Below, one piece after another: positions 1 through 7,857 of a stretch of 64,000 nt of DNA; within the stretch, counting starts at the first letter, position 1, and each line of letters opens with the position of its first letter. The stretch comes from Dickeya zeae NCPPB 2538 (GTDB lineage: Bacteria > Pseudomonadota > Gammaproteobacteria > Enterobacterales > Enterobacteriaceae), in contig NZ_CM001977.1 of the NCBI RefSeq assembly GCF_000406165.1, forward strand, positions 3,113,064 to 3,177,063, read 5' to 3'. The notes below the pieces were generated by a model, which was not told the DNA's origin, searched no databases, and saw only the letters and a program-made list of their open reading frames with translations. A program made the translations under genes and the position numbers.

Positions 1-666
1 AACGGGCGACCGGAATGGGAAAAAGGCGGCGCTGAACTGGTGTCAGATGTCTTACCCTATGAAGAAATGAAACTGCGTATGCTCAACGGCAGTCACTCGT
101 TTCTGGCCTACCTCGGTTATCTGGCGGGTTACGCGCATATCAGCGACTGTATGCAGGACCCGGTACTGGTCGCCGCCGCACGTCACCTGATGCTACAGGA
201 GCAGGCACCGACACTGCGTACCATCGGGGTCGATAGAGTCGCTTACGCCGACGCACTGCTGCAACGTTATCGCAATACGGCGCTGAAGCACCGCACCTGG
301 CAAATCGCCATGGATGGCTCGCAAAAACTGCCACCGCGCCTGCTGGATTCCATTCGCTGGCATCTGGCCCATAACAGCCGGTTCGACATGCTGGCGCTGG
401 GGGTGGCGGGCTGGATGCGCTATGTCGGCGGCGTGGATGAACAAGGCCAGCCGATCGAGATAAGCGATCCACAAAAAGAGGTGCTGGCGCAGGTTGTCCA
501 ACACAGCGCACAAGGCGAGGCGCGTGTTAACGCCCTGCTGGCGCAGGAGAGCATTTTTGGTCGCGACCTGCCCGCCGATAGCCGTTTTGTCCAGACCGTC
601 ACCCGCTATTATCTGTCGCTGGTCGATCACGGTGTTAACGCCACGCTACAGGCGCTAATGCAATAA
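1..666 (+). CDS. Mannitol dehydrogenase / fructuronate reductase family protein, C-terminal part
   Basis: The gene enters from upstream of the window; the reading frame is open from base 1, so only about 221 C-terminal residues are visible. The segment has the helical C-terminal domain of the polyol-specific NAD-dependent long-chain dehydrogenases (mannitol dehydrogenase, UxuB, YdfI), including the substrate-site stretch NGSHSFLAYLGYLAG near visible residue 24. Members reduce fructuronate or oxidise sugar alcohols with NAD(H) in the cytoplasm. An RspR-like regulator follows, and in E. coli rspR lies close to ydfI, so a YdfI-type enzyme is the likeliest identity. The NAD-binding domain is out of view, so the substrate cannot be settled. 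Confidence 0.8.
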   Translation, partial: NGRPEWEKGGAELVSDVLPYEEMKLRMLNGSHSFLAYLGYLAGYAHISDCMQDPVLVAAARHLMLQEQAPTLRTIGVDRVAYADALLQRYRNTALKHRTWQIAMDGSQKLPPRLLDSIRWHLAHNSRFDMLALGVAGWMRYVGGVDEQGQPIEISDPQKEVLAQVVQHSAQGEARVNALLAQESIFGRDLPADSRFVQTVTRYYLSLVDHGVNATLQALMQ

Positions 667-673
667 TACCGCC

Positions 674-694
674 CGGGGCGCGCAGGCCGCCCCG
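674..694 (+). terminator. GC-rich hairpin after the dehydrogenase gene
   Basis: Inverted arms CGGGGCG and CGCCCCG begin 8 bases after the stop codon. There is no U-tract, so intrinsic termination is uncertain; it could simply stabilise the mRNA 3' end. Confidence 0.3.
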
Positions 695-795
695 TCAGCC
701 TGTGCGCCCCCGAGGGGAAAATCACACGCCTTATGGATAAGGCGTTGGCTAACCATGTATCATGATGACAAACAGCTTAAATACACCACGGATGC

Positions 796-1482
796 ATGGA
801 TAACTACGCCCAAATCAACAGCAACGAACCTGTTAATCAACAGATCTATCGTGTATTGCGCAAAGACATTGTGGAATGCACGATCCCTCCCGGCAAACTC
901 TTGTCTGAAAAGGAAATTTCGACCCGTTTCTCTGTCTCCCGTCAACCGGTACGAGAAGCGTTTATCAAACTGGCGGAAGCCGGGCTGGTACAGATTCTGC
1001 CGCAGCGCGGCACGTTCGTGATGAAGATTTCCGAGCAGCGCGTGGCCGATGCCCGTTTTATTCGTCAGGCACTAGAATGCGCGATTGTACGCCGGGCTGT
1101 CGAGTTCATTACTGACGAACAGTTACTGATGCTGGAACACAATTTGCGCCGTCAGGAACTGGCGGCACAGAACGAGCAGATACGCGAATTTCTCAGTCTG
1201 GACGATGATTTTCATCAGTTACTGACGCAGATTGCCCGGTGTCCACTGGCCTGGGAAACCATCGAATCGATCAAAGCCACGATGGACCGGGTTCGCTTCC
1301 TGAGCCTCAGTCAGGTGTCGCCGCCCGCCAGCCTGATTCAACAGCATTATGTGATTTTCAATGGATTAAAAGCGCGTGATGCTAACGCGGTGGAAGCCGC
1401 GATGAGTGGGCATCTGCAGGAAATGATCCACTCGATTACCCCGATTGCTGAACAGAATCGGGACTGGTTTGAATTGTCCTAA
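796..1482 (+). CDS. rspR: GntR-family (FCD) transcriptional regulator, RspR/YdfH-like
   Basis: This 228-residue cytoplasmic DNA-binding protein has an N-terminal winged helix-turn-helix (residues about 10-75, with the RFSVSRQPVREAFIKLAE recognition region) and a C-terminal all-helical FCD ligand domain. The N-terminus (PVNQQIYR, DIV, PPGKLLSEKEIS) closely follows E. coli RspR (YdfH), which represses the rspAB mannonate/starvation-sensing genes. Its position directly after a mannitol dehydrogenase-family gene suggests control of a hexuronate or sugar-acid locus lying mostly upstream of the window. The ATG at 796 is used because it gives the RspR-type N-terminus, although the ribosome binding site is weak. 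Orthology to RspR is likely; the ligand is inferred. Confidence 0.8.
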   Translation: MDNYAQINSNEPVNQQIYRVLRKDIVECTIPPGKLLSEKEISTRFSVSRQPVREAFIKLAEAGLVQILPQRGTFVMKISEQRVADARFIRQALECAIVRRAVEFITDEQLLMLEHNLRRQELAAQNEQIREFLSLDDDFHQLLTQIARCPLAWETIESIKATMDRVRFLSLSQVSPPASLIQQHYVIFNGLKARDANAVEAAMSGHLQEMIHSITPIAEQNRDWFELS

Positions 1483-1560
1483 GCCGGTGACGCCCCATAC
1501 CGTGCCGATGTTGATTCGGTCACTGCCGTCAGCCCACTACCCGGTTTATCCTGCCTGAGG

Positions 1561-1591
1561 ATGAGCAGAGCCGCCTGGCGGCCCTGCTCAT
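1561..1591. terminator. Hairpin between convergent rspR-like gene and hutU
   Basis: Arms of 14 bases (ATGAGCAG and CTGCTCAT at the outer ends, one internal mismatch) enclose a 3-base loop. A second short palindrome, CCGTCATGACGG, lies at 1597-1608. Both sit between converging genes, as expected for a bidirectional terminator, but neither has a clear U-tract. Confidence 0.45.
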
Positions 1592-1609
1592 GTCAACCGT
1601 CATGACGGC

Positions 1610-3301
1610 CTATTTCACCATCGGCAAATTCAACTGATGCGTTGCCGCGCAGGCTTTGGCAGTGTCATAACCGGCATCCGCGTGACGCATCACCCCGGTA
1701 GCCGGGTCGTTCCACAGCACACGCCCCAAACGGGCATCCGCCTGCTCGCTGCCATCACAGACAATCACCATCCCGGCATGCTGGGAAAAGCCCATGCCGA
1801 CGCCACCGCCGTGATGCAAACTGACCCAGGTTGCGCCGCCCGCCGTATTCAGCAGAGCATTGAGCAACGGCCAGTCTGAGACTGCGTCCGAGCCGTCCTG
1901 CATCGCTTCCGTTTCCCGGTTAGGTGATGCCACCGAACCGCAATCCAGATGGTCACGACCGATAACGATCGGCGCTTTCAGCTCACCGTTACGCACCATT
2001 TCGTTAAACGCCAGCCCGGCCAGATGTCGCTCACCCAGCCCCAGCCAGCAAATGCGCGATGGCAACCCCTGAAACGCGATGCGCTCACGCGCCATGTCCA
2101 GCCAGCGGTGCAGGTGGTGGTTATCCGGGAACAGTTCTTTCAGTTTGGCATCGGTTTTGTAGATATCCTGCGGATCGCCGGACAGCGCCACCCAGCGGAA
2201 CGGCCCCTTGCCTTCGCAAAACAACGGGCGGATATACGCCGGGACGAAGCCGGGGAAATCAAAGGCATTAGCGACCCCTTCGTCGAACGCACGCTGGCGA
2301 ATATTGTTGCCGTAATCCACGGTAGGCACACCCATGTGGCAAAAATCCAGCATCGCCTGTACATGTACCGCCATCGAAGCACAGGCCGCTTTGGTCACCG
2401 CCTGCGGATTACTGACGCGCTCCTGCTCCCAGCGCGCCACACTCCAGCCAACGGGCAGATAGCCGTTGAGCGGGTCGTGGGCGGAAGTCTGGTCGGTGAC
2501 GATATCCGGCTTCATGCCACCGGCTTTGGCGCGTTTCACCAGTTCCGGCAACACTTCGGCAGCGTTACCGAGCAGACCGACGGAAATGGCCTTTTTCTGC
2601 GCGCAGGCTTCGGCGATCATCGCCAGTGCCTCGTCAATACTGTTGGCTTTATAGTCGAGATAACGGGTACGCAACCGAAAATCAATGCGAGACTCCTGAC
2701 ACTCCACCGCCAGCACACTGGCACCGGCCAGCACACCGGCCAGTGGCTGCGCGCCGCCCATGCCGCCAAGCCCGGCGGTGAGGATCCATTTGCCGCTCAG
2801 ATCGCCCTGATAGTGCTGACGACCCGCTTCCGCGAAGGTTTCGTAAGTCCCCTGCACAATGCCCTGCGCACCGATGTAAATCCACGACCCAGCGGTCATC
2901 TGGCCGTACATCATCAGCCCGGCTTTATCCAGTTCATGAAAGTGCTCCCAGGTGGCCCAATGCGGCACCAGGTTCGAGTTGGCAATCAACACCCGGGGAG
3001 CGTCAGCATGGGTGCGAAACACCCCAACCGGCTTACCGGATTGCACCAGCAAGGTTTCATCCGCCTTTAACTGACGCAGACTGTTCAGAATCGCGTCGAA
3101 GCAGTCCCAGTTGCGGGCGGCTTTGCCAATCCCGCCATACACCACCAGATCTTCCGGGCGTTCGGCTACATCCGGGTCAAGGTTATTCTGGATCATGCGG
3201 TAGGCGGCTTCTATCAGCCAGTTTTCACAATGCAGTTCGGTGCCGTGCGGAGCACGAACAACGCGGGCACCCGCAGGCGTCACAGACGAAGAGGAGGTCA
3301 T
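1610..3301 (-). CDS. hutU: Urocanate hydratase (urocanase)
   Basis: HutU adds water to urocanate, giving 4-imidazolone-5-propionate, the second step of histidine degradation; it uses tightly bound NAD+ in the cytoplasm. The 563-residue protein matches the family length. Visible signatures are the NAD-binding glycine stretch GLGGMGGAQPLAG (about residues 175-187), the segment DQTSAHDPLNGYLP, and the region GLPSRICWLGLGERHLAG around the family's active-site cysteine. I place the start at the ATG at 3301, which gives the normal N-terminus and has an AAGGA ribosome site 7 bases upstream; the frame stays open further back but overlaps hutH. hutU follows hutH with a 13-base gap, so the two form one operon. 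Confidence 0.97.
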   Translation of the reverse strand: MTSSSSVTPAGARVVRAPHGTELHCENWLIEAAYRMIQNNLDPDVAERPEDLVVYGGIGKAARNWDCFDAILNSLRQLKADETLLVQSGKPVGVFRTHADAPRVLIANSNLVPHWATWEHFHELDKAGLMMYGQMTAGSWIYIGAQGIVQGTYETFAEAGRQHYQGDLSGKWILTAGLGGMGGAQPLAGVLAGASVLAVECQESRIDFRLRTRYLDYKANSIDEALAMIAEACAQKKAISVGLLGNAAEVLPELVKRAKAGGMKPDIVTDQTSAHDPLNGYLPVGWSVARWEQERVSNPQAVTKAACASMAVHVQAMLDFCHMGVPTVDYGNNIRQRAFDEGVANAFDFPGFVPAYIRPLFCEGKGPFRWVALSGDPQDIYKTDAKLKELFPDNHHLHRWLDMARERIAFQGLPSRICWLGLGERHLAGLAFNEMVRNGELKAPIVIGRDHLDCGSVASPNRETEAMQDGSDAVSDWPLLNALLNTAGGATWVSLHHGGGVGMGFSQHAGMVIVCDGSEQADARLGRVLWNDPATGVMRHADAGYDTAKACAATHQLNLPMVK

Positions 3302-3314
3302 AGCACATTCCTTA

Positions 3315-4877
3315 TCAAACAGAAGCAAAAGCCGGGTCAGCGGCATAACTGGGTAACAATGCGGTGATAACAGACGGCCAATGATCACAGCTGGCCCACT
3401 GGCGCATCCGCTCAATATCGGTCGCCATCAGACGGTCACGCTCCAGAAACGCCACCTGTTCACGCACCTGCGCCAGCTCACGCTCCAGCAATGGCGAACT
3501 TTTCAGTGGACGATGGAAGTCGATGCCCTGCGCCGCCGCCATGGCTTCAATCCCCACCACCGTCGCGGTGTTAAAGCACATGCTGCCGAGACGGCGGGCG
3601 GCGTAGGTCGCCATCGATACATGGTCTTCCTGATTGGCGGAGGTCGGCAGACTGTCGACGCTGCCAGGATGCGCCAACGATTTGTTTTCTGACGCCAGCG
3701 CGGCGGCGGTCACCTGGGCTATCATAAATCCGGAATTCACCCCGCCATCGTTAACCAGAAACGGTGGTAACCCGGATAAGGTGCTGTCGAGCAGCAGCGC
3801 CATGCGCCGTTCTGAAATGGCACCGATTTCCGCCACCGCCAGTGCGATGATGTCAGCGGCGAACGCCACCGGTTCAGCGTGGAAATTGCCCCCCGAAATC
3901 ACCTCGTCGGCATCGGGAAACACCAGCGGGTTATCCGACGCGGCGTTAGCTTCAATACCCAGCACGCGGGCGGCGTGGTGCAAATTGTCCAGACACGCCC
4001 CCATCACCTGCGGTACACAGCGAATCGAATACGGGTCTTGTACCCGGCCACAATGCACGTGTGACTGCAAAATCTCACTGTCGGTCAGCAAGGTGCTGAC
4101 GGCCGCGGCGACGGCTATCTGCCCATGCTGACCACGCGCCTGATGGATACGGGCATCAAACGGTTTCACCGAACCTTTGATGGCCTCCAGTGATAGCGCC
4201 CCTGCCACCAGCCCGGCGGCAAACACATTTTCAGCCTCGAACAGCCCGCGCAGCGCCAGTGCGGTGGACACCTGAGTCCCGTTGAGCAGCGCCAGCCCCT
4301 CTTTCGGCCCCAGCACCAACGGCTCAACGCCAGCGCGCGCCAGCCCGTCAGCCGCCGGGATAAGCGCGCCGTCAACCCGCGCCTGCCCTTCTCCCAACAG
4401 CAGCAGTGATAAATGCGCCAGTGGTGCCAAATCGCCACTGGCCCCCACCGAACCTTTTTCTGGAATACAGGGCATGACCCCGGCGTTAAACAGCGCCAGC
4501 AAGGTGTCGATGACTTGCAAGCGCACCCCGGAGTGCCCACGCGCCAGGCTAATGACTTTGGTCGCCATCACCAGACGCACCACATCATCCGGCAACAGAT
4601 CGCCGATACCCACGCTGTGGGACAACACCAGATTGCGCTGTAGCTCCGCCAGTCTGTCGGCGGGGATACGGGTCTGGGCCAGCTTGCCAAAACCGGTGTT
4701 GATGCCATAGACCACCCGGTCCTGGCGCACAATGTTCTGCACCGTTTCCTGCGCGGCTGCCACCGCCGTACGCGCCTGTGCCGCCAGCGTCAGGGTGACG
4801 TTTCCCCGATAAATCGCGCGCAGTGTGGCGAGATCCACCGTGCCGGGCGTCAGGCAATAGCTTCGGGTTTGTGACAT
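3315..4877 (-). CDS. hutH: Histidine ammonia-lyase (histidase)
   Basis: HutH removes ammonia from L-histidine to make trans-urocanate. The 520-residue protein has the complete MIO-forming triplet Ala146-Ser147-Gly148 inside GSVGASGDLAPLAH. Other catalytic residues are also present: Tyr57 (VYGINTGFG), His87 (LSHSVGIG), the LLNGTQ asparagine, QDPYSIR with its tyrosine and arginine, GGNFHAEP with its phenylalanine, and the QEDH glutamate. It is the first gene of the hutHU operon, with a HutC-type palindrome a few bases upstream of its start. It is the catalytically complete histidase of the region, in contrast to the second homologue at 14187-15731. Confidence 0.98.
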   Translation of the reverse strand: MSQTRSYCLTPGTVDLATLRAIYRGNVTLTLAAQARTAVAAAQETVQNIVRQDRVVYGINTGFGKLAQTRIPADRLAELQRNLVLSHSVGIGDLLPDDVVRLVMATKVISLARGHSGVRLQVIDTLLALFNAGVMPCIPEKGSVGASGDLAPLAHLSLLLLGEGQARVDGALIPAADGLARAGVEPLVLGPKEGLALLNGTQVSTALALRGLFEAENVFAAGLVAGALSLEAIKGSVKPFDARIHQARGQHGQIAVAAAVSTLLTDSEILQSHVHCGRVQDPYSIRCVPQVMGACLDNLHHAARVLGIEANAASDNPLVFPDADEVISGGNFHAEPVAFAADIIALAVAEIGAISERRMALLLDSTLSGLPPFLVNDGGVNSGFMIAQVTAAALASENKSLAHPGSVDSLPTSANQEDHVSMATYAARRLGSMCFNTATVVGIEAMAAAQGIDFHRPLKSSPLLERELAQVREQVAFLERDRLMATDIERMRQWASCDHWPSVITALLPSYAADPAFASV

Positions 4878-4886
4878 ATATCTAAT

Positions 4887-4900
4887 CCTGTATAGACAAG
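4887..4900 (-). promoter_or_regulatory. HutC-type operator before hutHU
   Basis: The sequence CCTGTATAGACAAG, with core TGTATAGACA at 4889-4898, lies 10 bases upstream of the hutH start codon. It is the reverse complement of the core repeated before the other hut operons. Repression of hutHU by HutC is inferred from the repeat pattern and from the known HutC TGTA..TACA-type sites. Confidence 0.75.
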
Positions 4901-4988
4901 TAAAGCTAAACCAATCCGGCTGCGTTCATCATCCTTTATCCAGCCGGTGCGTATGTTTCATCCTGCACACCCACAGCAGACGCGCCGC

Positions 4989-5774
4989 TCAGTGTGCCAG
5001 CGCCTGCCGGGTTTCACTACGAATCTCTTCCGTCACCCGCGCCTTGAGCGCCATAAATTCTGGCGAGGTTTTAAGGGTATAGTCTCTCGGCCATGGAAAA
5101 TCCACTGCCACTTCAGTTTTAATCCGACCCGGCCGGGCGCTAAAAATCGCCACTTTGTTAGCCATGAAAATCGCTTCGTCGATATCGTGGGTGACGAACA
5201 ACACCGTCTTGCGCGACGACTCCCACACCGACAACAGCAATTCCTGCATCATGACCCGGGTCTGGTTATCCAGCGCACCGAAGGGTTCATCCATCAACAG
5301 AACTTTCGGGTCGTTAGCCAGCGCGCGGGCAATGGCGGTACGCTGTTGCATGCCACCGGAGAGCTGGCGCGGATAATGATGCTCGAACCCGTTCAACCCC
5401 ACCTGATGCAGATAATACTCGCTGCGTTCGCGTTGTTGCGCCGCACTGACGCCCCGCTCCTGCAACCCAAAACAGATGTTCTCGCGCACCGTCAGCCACG
5501 GAAACAAGGTATAACTCTGAAAGACCATGCCGCGATCGGCTCCGGGGCCGTCCACCAACGCGCCATCCAGCCAGACTTCGCCACGGGTTGGCGTATCCAG
5601 TCCGGCAATAATGCGCAGTAACGTCGATTTACCGCAACCGGATGGCCCTAAAATCGTGACGAAGTCGTTTTCATTGACCTGATAATCGATGGGCTGCAAC
5701 GCTGGGATAGCCTCACCGTGCGGGCCAGTAAACACCCGCTCCACCTGCCGAATGGTCAGTTTGCTGTATTTCAT
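4989..5774 (-). CDS. ABC transporter ATPase, nitrate/sulfonate/taurine (SsuB/TauB) type
   Basis: This 261-residue ATPase has Walker A GPSGCGKST (about residues 43-51), the signature LSGGMQQRTAIARAL, Walker B VLLMDEPFGALD and the switch histidine in FVTHDIDEA. The sequence type is that of ATPases paired with NMT1/ThiY-like binding proteins (SsuB, TauB, NrtD). It is the last gene of a three-gene importer operon; its start overlaps the permease stop by the ATGA arrangement. The operon sits between hutH and hutC and has a HutC-type operator, so a histidine-pathway compound such as urocanate or histidine is the likely cargo, though the family usually carries sulfonates, nitrate or pyrimidines. Confidence 0.88.
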   Translation of the reverse strand: MKYSKLTIRQVERVFTGPHGEAIPALQPIDYQVNENDFVTILGPSGCGKSTLLRIIAGLDTPTRGEVWLDGALVDGPGADRGMVFQSYTLFPWLTVRENICFGLQERGVSAAQQRERSEYYLHQVGLNGFEHHYPRQLSGGMQQRTAIARALANDPKVLLMDEPFGALDNQTRVMMQELLLSVWESSRKTVLFVTHDIDEAIFMANKVAIFSARPGRIKTEVAVDFPWPRDYTLKTSPEFMALKARVTEEIRSETRQALAH

Positions 5775-6631
5775 GACAGGCTCCAGGCGAATAAACGGCG
5801 ATTAACGGCTTTAAACAGGAAGTCGGACAGCAACCCGATAACGCCGATGACAATAATGCCGAAGATGATTTGTCCGGTATTGAGCAGCGCCTGGCTATCA
5901 ACAATCATGTGGCCGATACCGCTTGAGGCACCAATCAGCTCGGCGACGATCACGTAAGTCCAGGCCCAGCCGAGTACCAGCCGCAATAATTCGGCGATTC
6001 CCGGTGCCGCGCCGGGGATCAACACCCGGGTCACCACACTGCGGCTGGAGCACCCGAGTGTGTAAGCCGCTTCGACCAGATCACGCCGTGCAGCGCCAAC
6101 GCTGACCGCCACCATCAACACAATCTGGAAGAACGAGCCGATAAAAATCACCAGGATCTTCTGCATCTCACCGATACCGGCCCACAGAATCAGCAACGGT
6201 ACGAACGCCGAGGCGGGCAGATAACGGCAGAATGACACAAACGGTTCGAAGAAGGCTTCCACCAGCTTGTATGCCCCCATCAGGATGCCAAGCGGCACCC
6301 CAATCAACGCGGCCAGCAGAAAACCGGCCACCACGCGCATCACCGTCATGCCGATGTCTTGCTGAAAATCATAATCAGTAAACAGCAGCACCCCTTCGTG
6401 TAGCATCGTCAGCGGGTTAGCCAGAAATGTGGCGGAAACCACACCGCTGAACGTCACCAGCGACCACAGGCTGATAAACAGCACGAAGAAACCGATGCCG
6501 AGCGTCCAGCGTAAGCGCATCGATACCGGTCGCAGCGGCACCATTAACGGGTTATGCACCCGCACCGGCGCATCGGGCAGTGCCGCAGGTGTACGCGTGG
6601 TGGTGTGAGGGAGGCTATTGATGTCCGCCAT
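5771..6631 (-). CDS. ABC transporter permease, SsuC/TauC type
   Basis: This 286-residue inner-membrane permease has about six hydrophobic segments and the cytoplasmic coupling (EAA-like) loop near EAAYTLGCSSRSVVTRVLIPGAAPGI. The N-terminus carries about 45 polar residues before the first membrane segment (LGIGFFVLFISLWSLVTF). It lies between the binding-protein gene (18 bases upstream) and the ATPase gene (4-base overlap), so the three make one importer. Substrate specificity cannot be read from the permease. Confidence 0.88.
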   Translation of the reverse strand: MADINSLPHTTTRTPAALPDAPVRVHNPLMVPLRPVSMRLRWTLGIGFFVLFISLWSLVTFSGVVSATFLANPLTMLHEGVLLFTDYDFQQDIGMTVMRVVAGFLLAALIGVPLGILMGAYKLVEAFFEPFVSFCRYLPASAFVPLLILWAGIGEMQKILVIFIGSFFQIVLMVAVSVGAARRDLVEAAYTLGCSSRSVVTRVLIPGAAPGIAELLRLVLGWAWTYVIVAELIGASSGIGHMIVDSQALLNTGQIIFGIIVIGVIGLLSDFLFKAVNRRLFAWSLS

Positions 6632-6649
6632 GTCCGCATCTCTCCTCGG

Positions 6650-7612
6650 TTATTTCACATAGCTGGCGTCATACAGCGCGGAAAGATCCGGTTGCTGGCG
6701 AATGACTTTCGCCTCCAGCAACAGTTTTGACGCTTCTTCACTGAACCGGGCGATTTCGCCACTAAAGAAGACACGATTTTGCTCCCGATCCTGCCAGCGT
6801 AGATAACGGGCTGACTCGGCAAACTCCTTACCGCTGGTTTTCACCGCCGCGCCCATGATGTCGTATGACTTATCCGGCTGAGTTTTAATCATCTCCAGCG
6901 CGTCAAAATAGCTTTCTACCAGGGCTTTCGCTGCCTGCGGGTGTTGCTGCAAAAACGTCGGCGTACAGCCGAGCGTGTCCATCACCATCGGGTAATCGAG
7001 TGTCGTGGCGAGAATTTTTCCCTTATCCGGCTGCTGACGAATGGTAGACAGGTACGGTTCATAGCTCATGGCCGCGTCATTCTGCCCGGCAACAAACGCC
7101 TGAGCCGCCGCCTGCGGCGACAAGGTTGCAATGTGGACGTCTTTCAGGCTCATGCCGTTTTTATCCAGCATCCACGCCAGTGCGAAGTACGGTGAAGTCC
7201 CAGGCGCATCAACGCCGATGGTTTTCCCTTTCAGGTCATGCACGCTGTTCACACCATTGCGTACCGCCAGTCCGTCCGCGCCGTAAGATTTGTCGAGCTG
7301 AACAATCTGTTTGAGCATCACACCACTGGCCGCCCAGGAAACGTAGGTCTCCACCGTCGTTGCGGCACACTGAATCGCACCGGATGCCACCGCCAGATGG
7401 CGGTCTTTCTGTGGGATCATTTTCAGATCCACTTTCAGCCCATGCTTTTGAAAAATACCGGCCTTATCCGCCAGTGTCAGCGGGGCGAAGCCCGTCCAGC
7501 CGGAAATACCGATAGCCACCGGCGTTTCCTGCGCCTGTGCGCTCAGGGCGCTAGCCAGACAAACCGCCATCAACGAGATTTTCCAACCGGTACGACCTGG
7601 TGCTGTACTCAT
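6650..7612 (-). CDS. ABC transporter periplasmic substrate-binding protein, NMT1/SsuA-like
   Basis: The 320-residue protein starts with a secretion signal (positive GRTGWK, then hydrophobic ISLMAVCLASALSAQA, cleavage after AQA). The mature part has the NMT1/ThiY-like fold pattern: IGISGWTGFAPLTLADKAGIF, GAIQCAATTVETYVSW and DLKGKTIGVDAPGTSPYFAL. The ATG at 7612 was chosen because an AGGAG site lies 7 bases upstream and it gives a proper signal peptide; a longer frame exists to 7654. It is first in its operon, which begins at a sigma-54-type promoter overlapped by a HutC-type operator, so it probably captures a histidine-pathway compound under nitrogen limitation (inference). Confidence 0.87.
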   Translation of the reverse strand: MSTAPGRTGWKISLMAVCLASALSAQAQETPVAIGISGWTGFAPLTLADKAGIFQKHGLKVDLKMIPQKDRHLAVASGAIQCAATTVETYVSWAASGVMLKQIVQLDKSYGADGLAVRNGVNSVHDLKGKTIGVDAPGTSPYFALAWMLDKNGMSLKDVHIATLSPQAAAQAFVAGQNDAAMSYEPYLSTIRQQPDKGKILATTLDYPMVMDTLGCTPTFLQQHPQAAKALVESYFDALEMIKTQPDKSYDIMGAAVKTSGKEFAESARYLRWQDREQNRVFFSGEIARFSEEASKLLLEAKVIRQQPDLSALYDASYVK

Positions 7613-7664
7613 GTTTCTACTCCTGTCAGGAAAAGAAAAAGCAATGGACCGCAAGTGTTATAAT

Positions 7665-7678
7665 CTTGTCTATACAAG
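7665..7678 (-). promoter_or_regulatory. HutC-type operator, perfect palindrome
   Basis: CTTGTCTATACAAG has perfectly paired 5-base outer arms and is the strongest form of the repeated hut operator. It abuts the -12 element of the sigma-54 promoter at 7677-7692 and covers the expected transcription start, so a bound repressor would block initiation of the downstream ABC operon. Confidence 0.78.
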
Positions 7679-7692
7679 CAAGAGGCGTGCCA
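7677..7692 (-). promoter_or_regulatory. Sigma-54 (-24/-12) promoter for the first ABC operon
   Basis: On the minus strand the sequence reads TGGCACGCCTCTTGCT, a perfect match to the TGGCACG-N4-TTGCW consensus with GG and GC exactly 10 bases apart. The predicted start, about 12 bases after the GC, is near 7666, giving a leader of about 55 bases to the ATG at 7612. Confidence 0.85.
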
Positions 7693-7776
7693 GTACAGCA
7701 ACACGGGCAAATCGACGGAAAATGGCGGGATGACGCGACAGAAAAGAAGAGAATCACCACAGGGAGGGAGGCAGAG

Positions 7777-7793
7777 TGCCCTATAACGGTGCA
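7777..7793. promoter_or_regulatory. NtrC-like enhancer site
   Basis: TGCCCTATAACGGTGCA matches the NtrC dyad TGCACC-N5-GGTGCA at 10 of 12 specified positions. It lies roughly 110-130 bases upstream of the predicted sigma-54 start, a usual distance for a bacterial enhancer. Binding by NtrC itself is inferred. Confidence 0.55.
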
Positions 7794-7857
7794 CCCTGCC
7801 CTGTTTTCAACCATGCACGTTCAAACAGACAAACGGCAGGGCGTGTTTACCACGCGA

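Noticed and set aside
1949..3070. Long open frame on the plus strand opposite hutU
   Set aside because: It lies antisense to a clear hutU. GC-rich codon bias alone leaves such frames open, and the translation shows no family features and no ribosome site.
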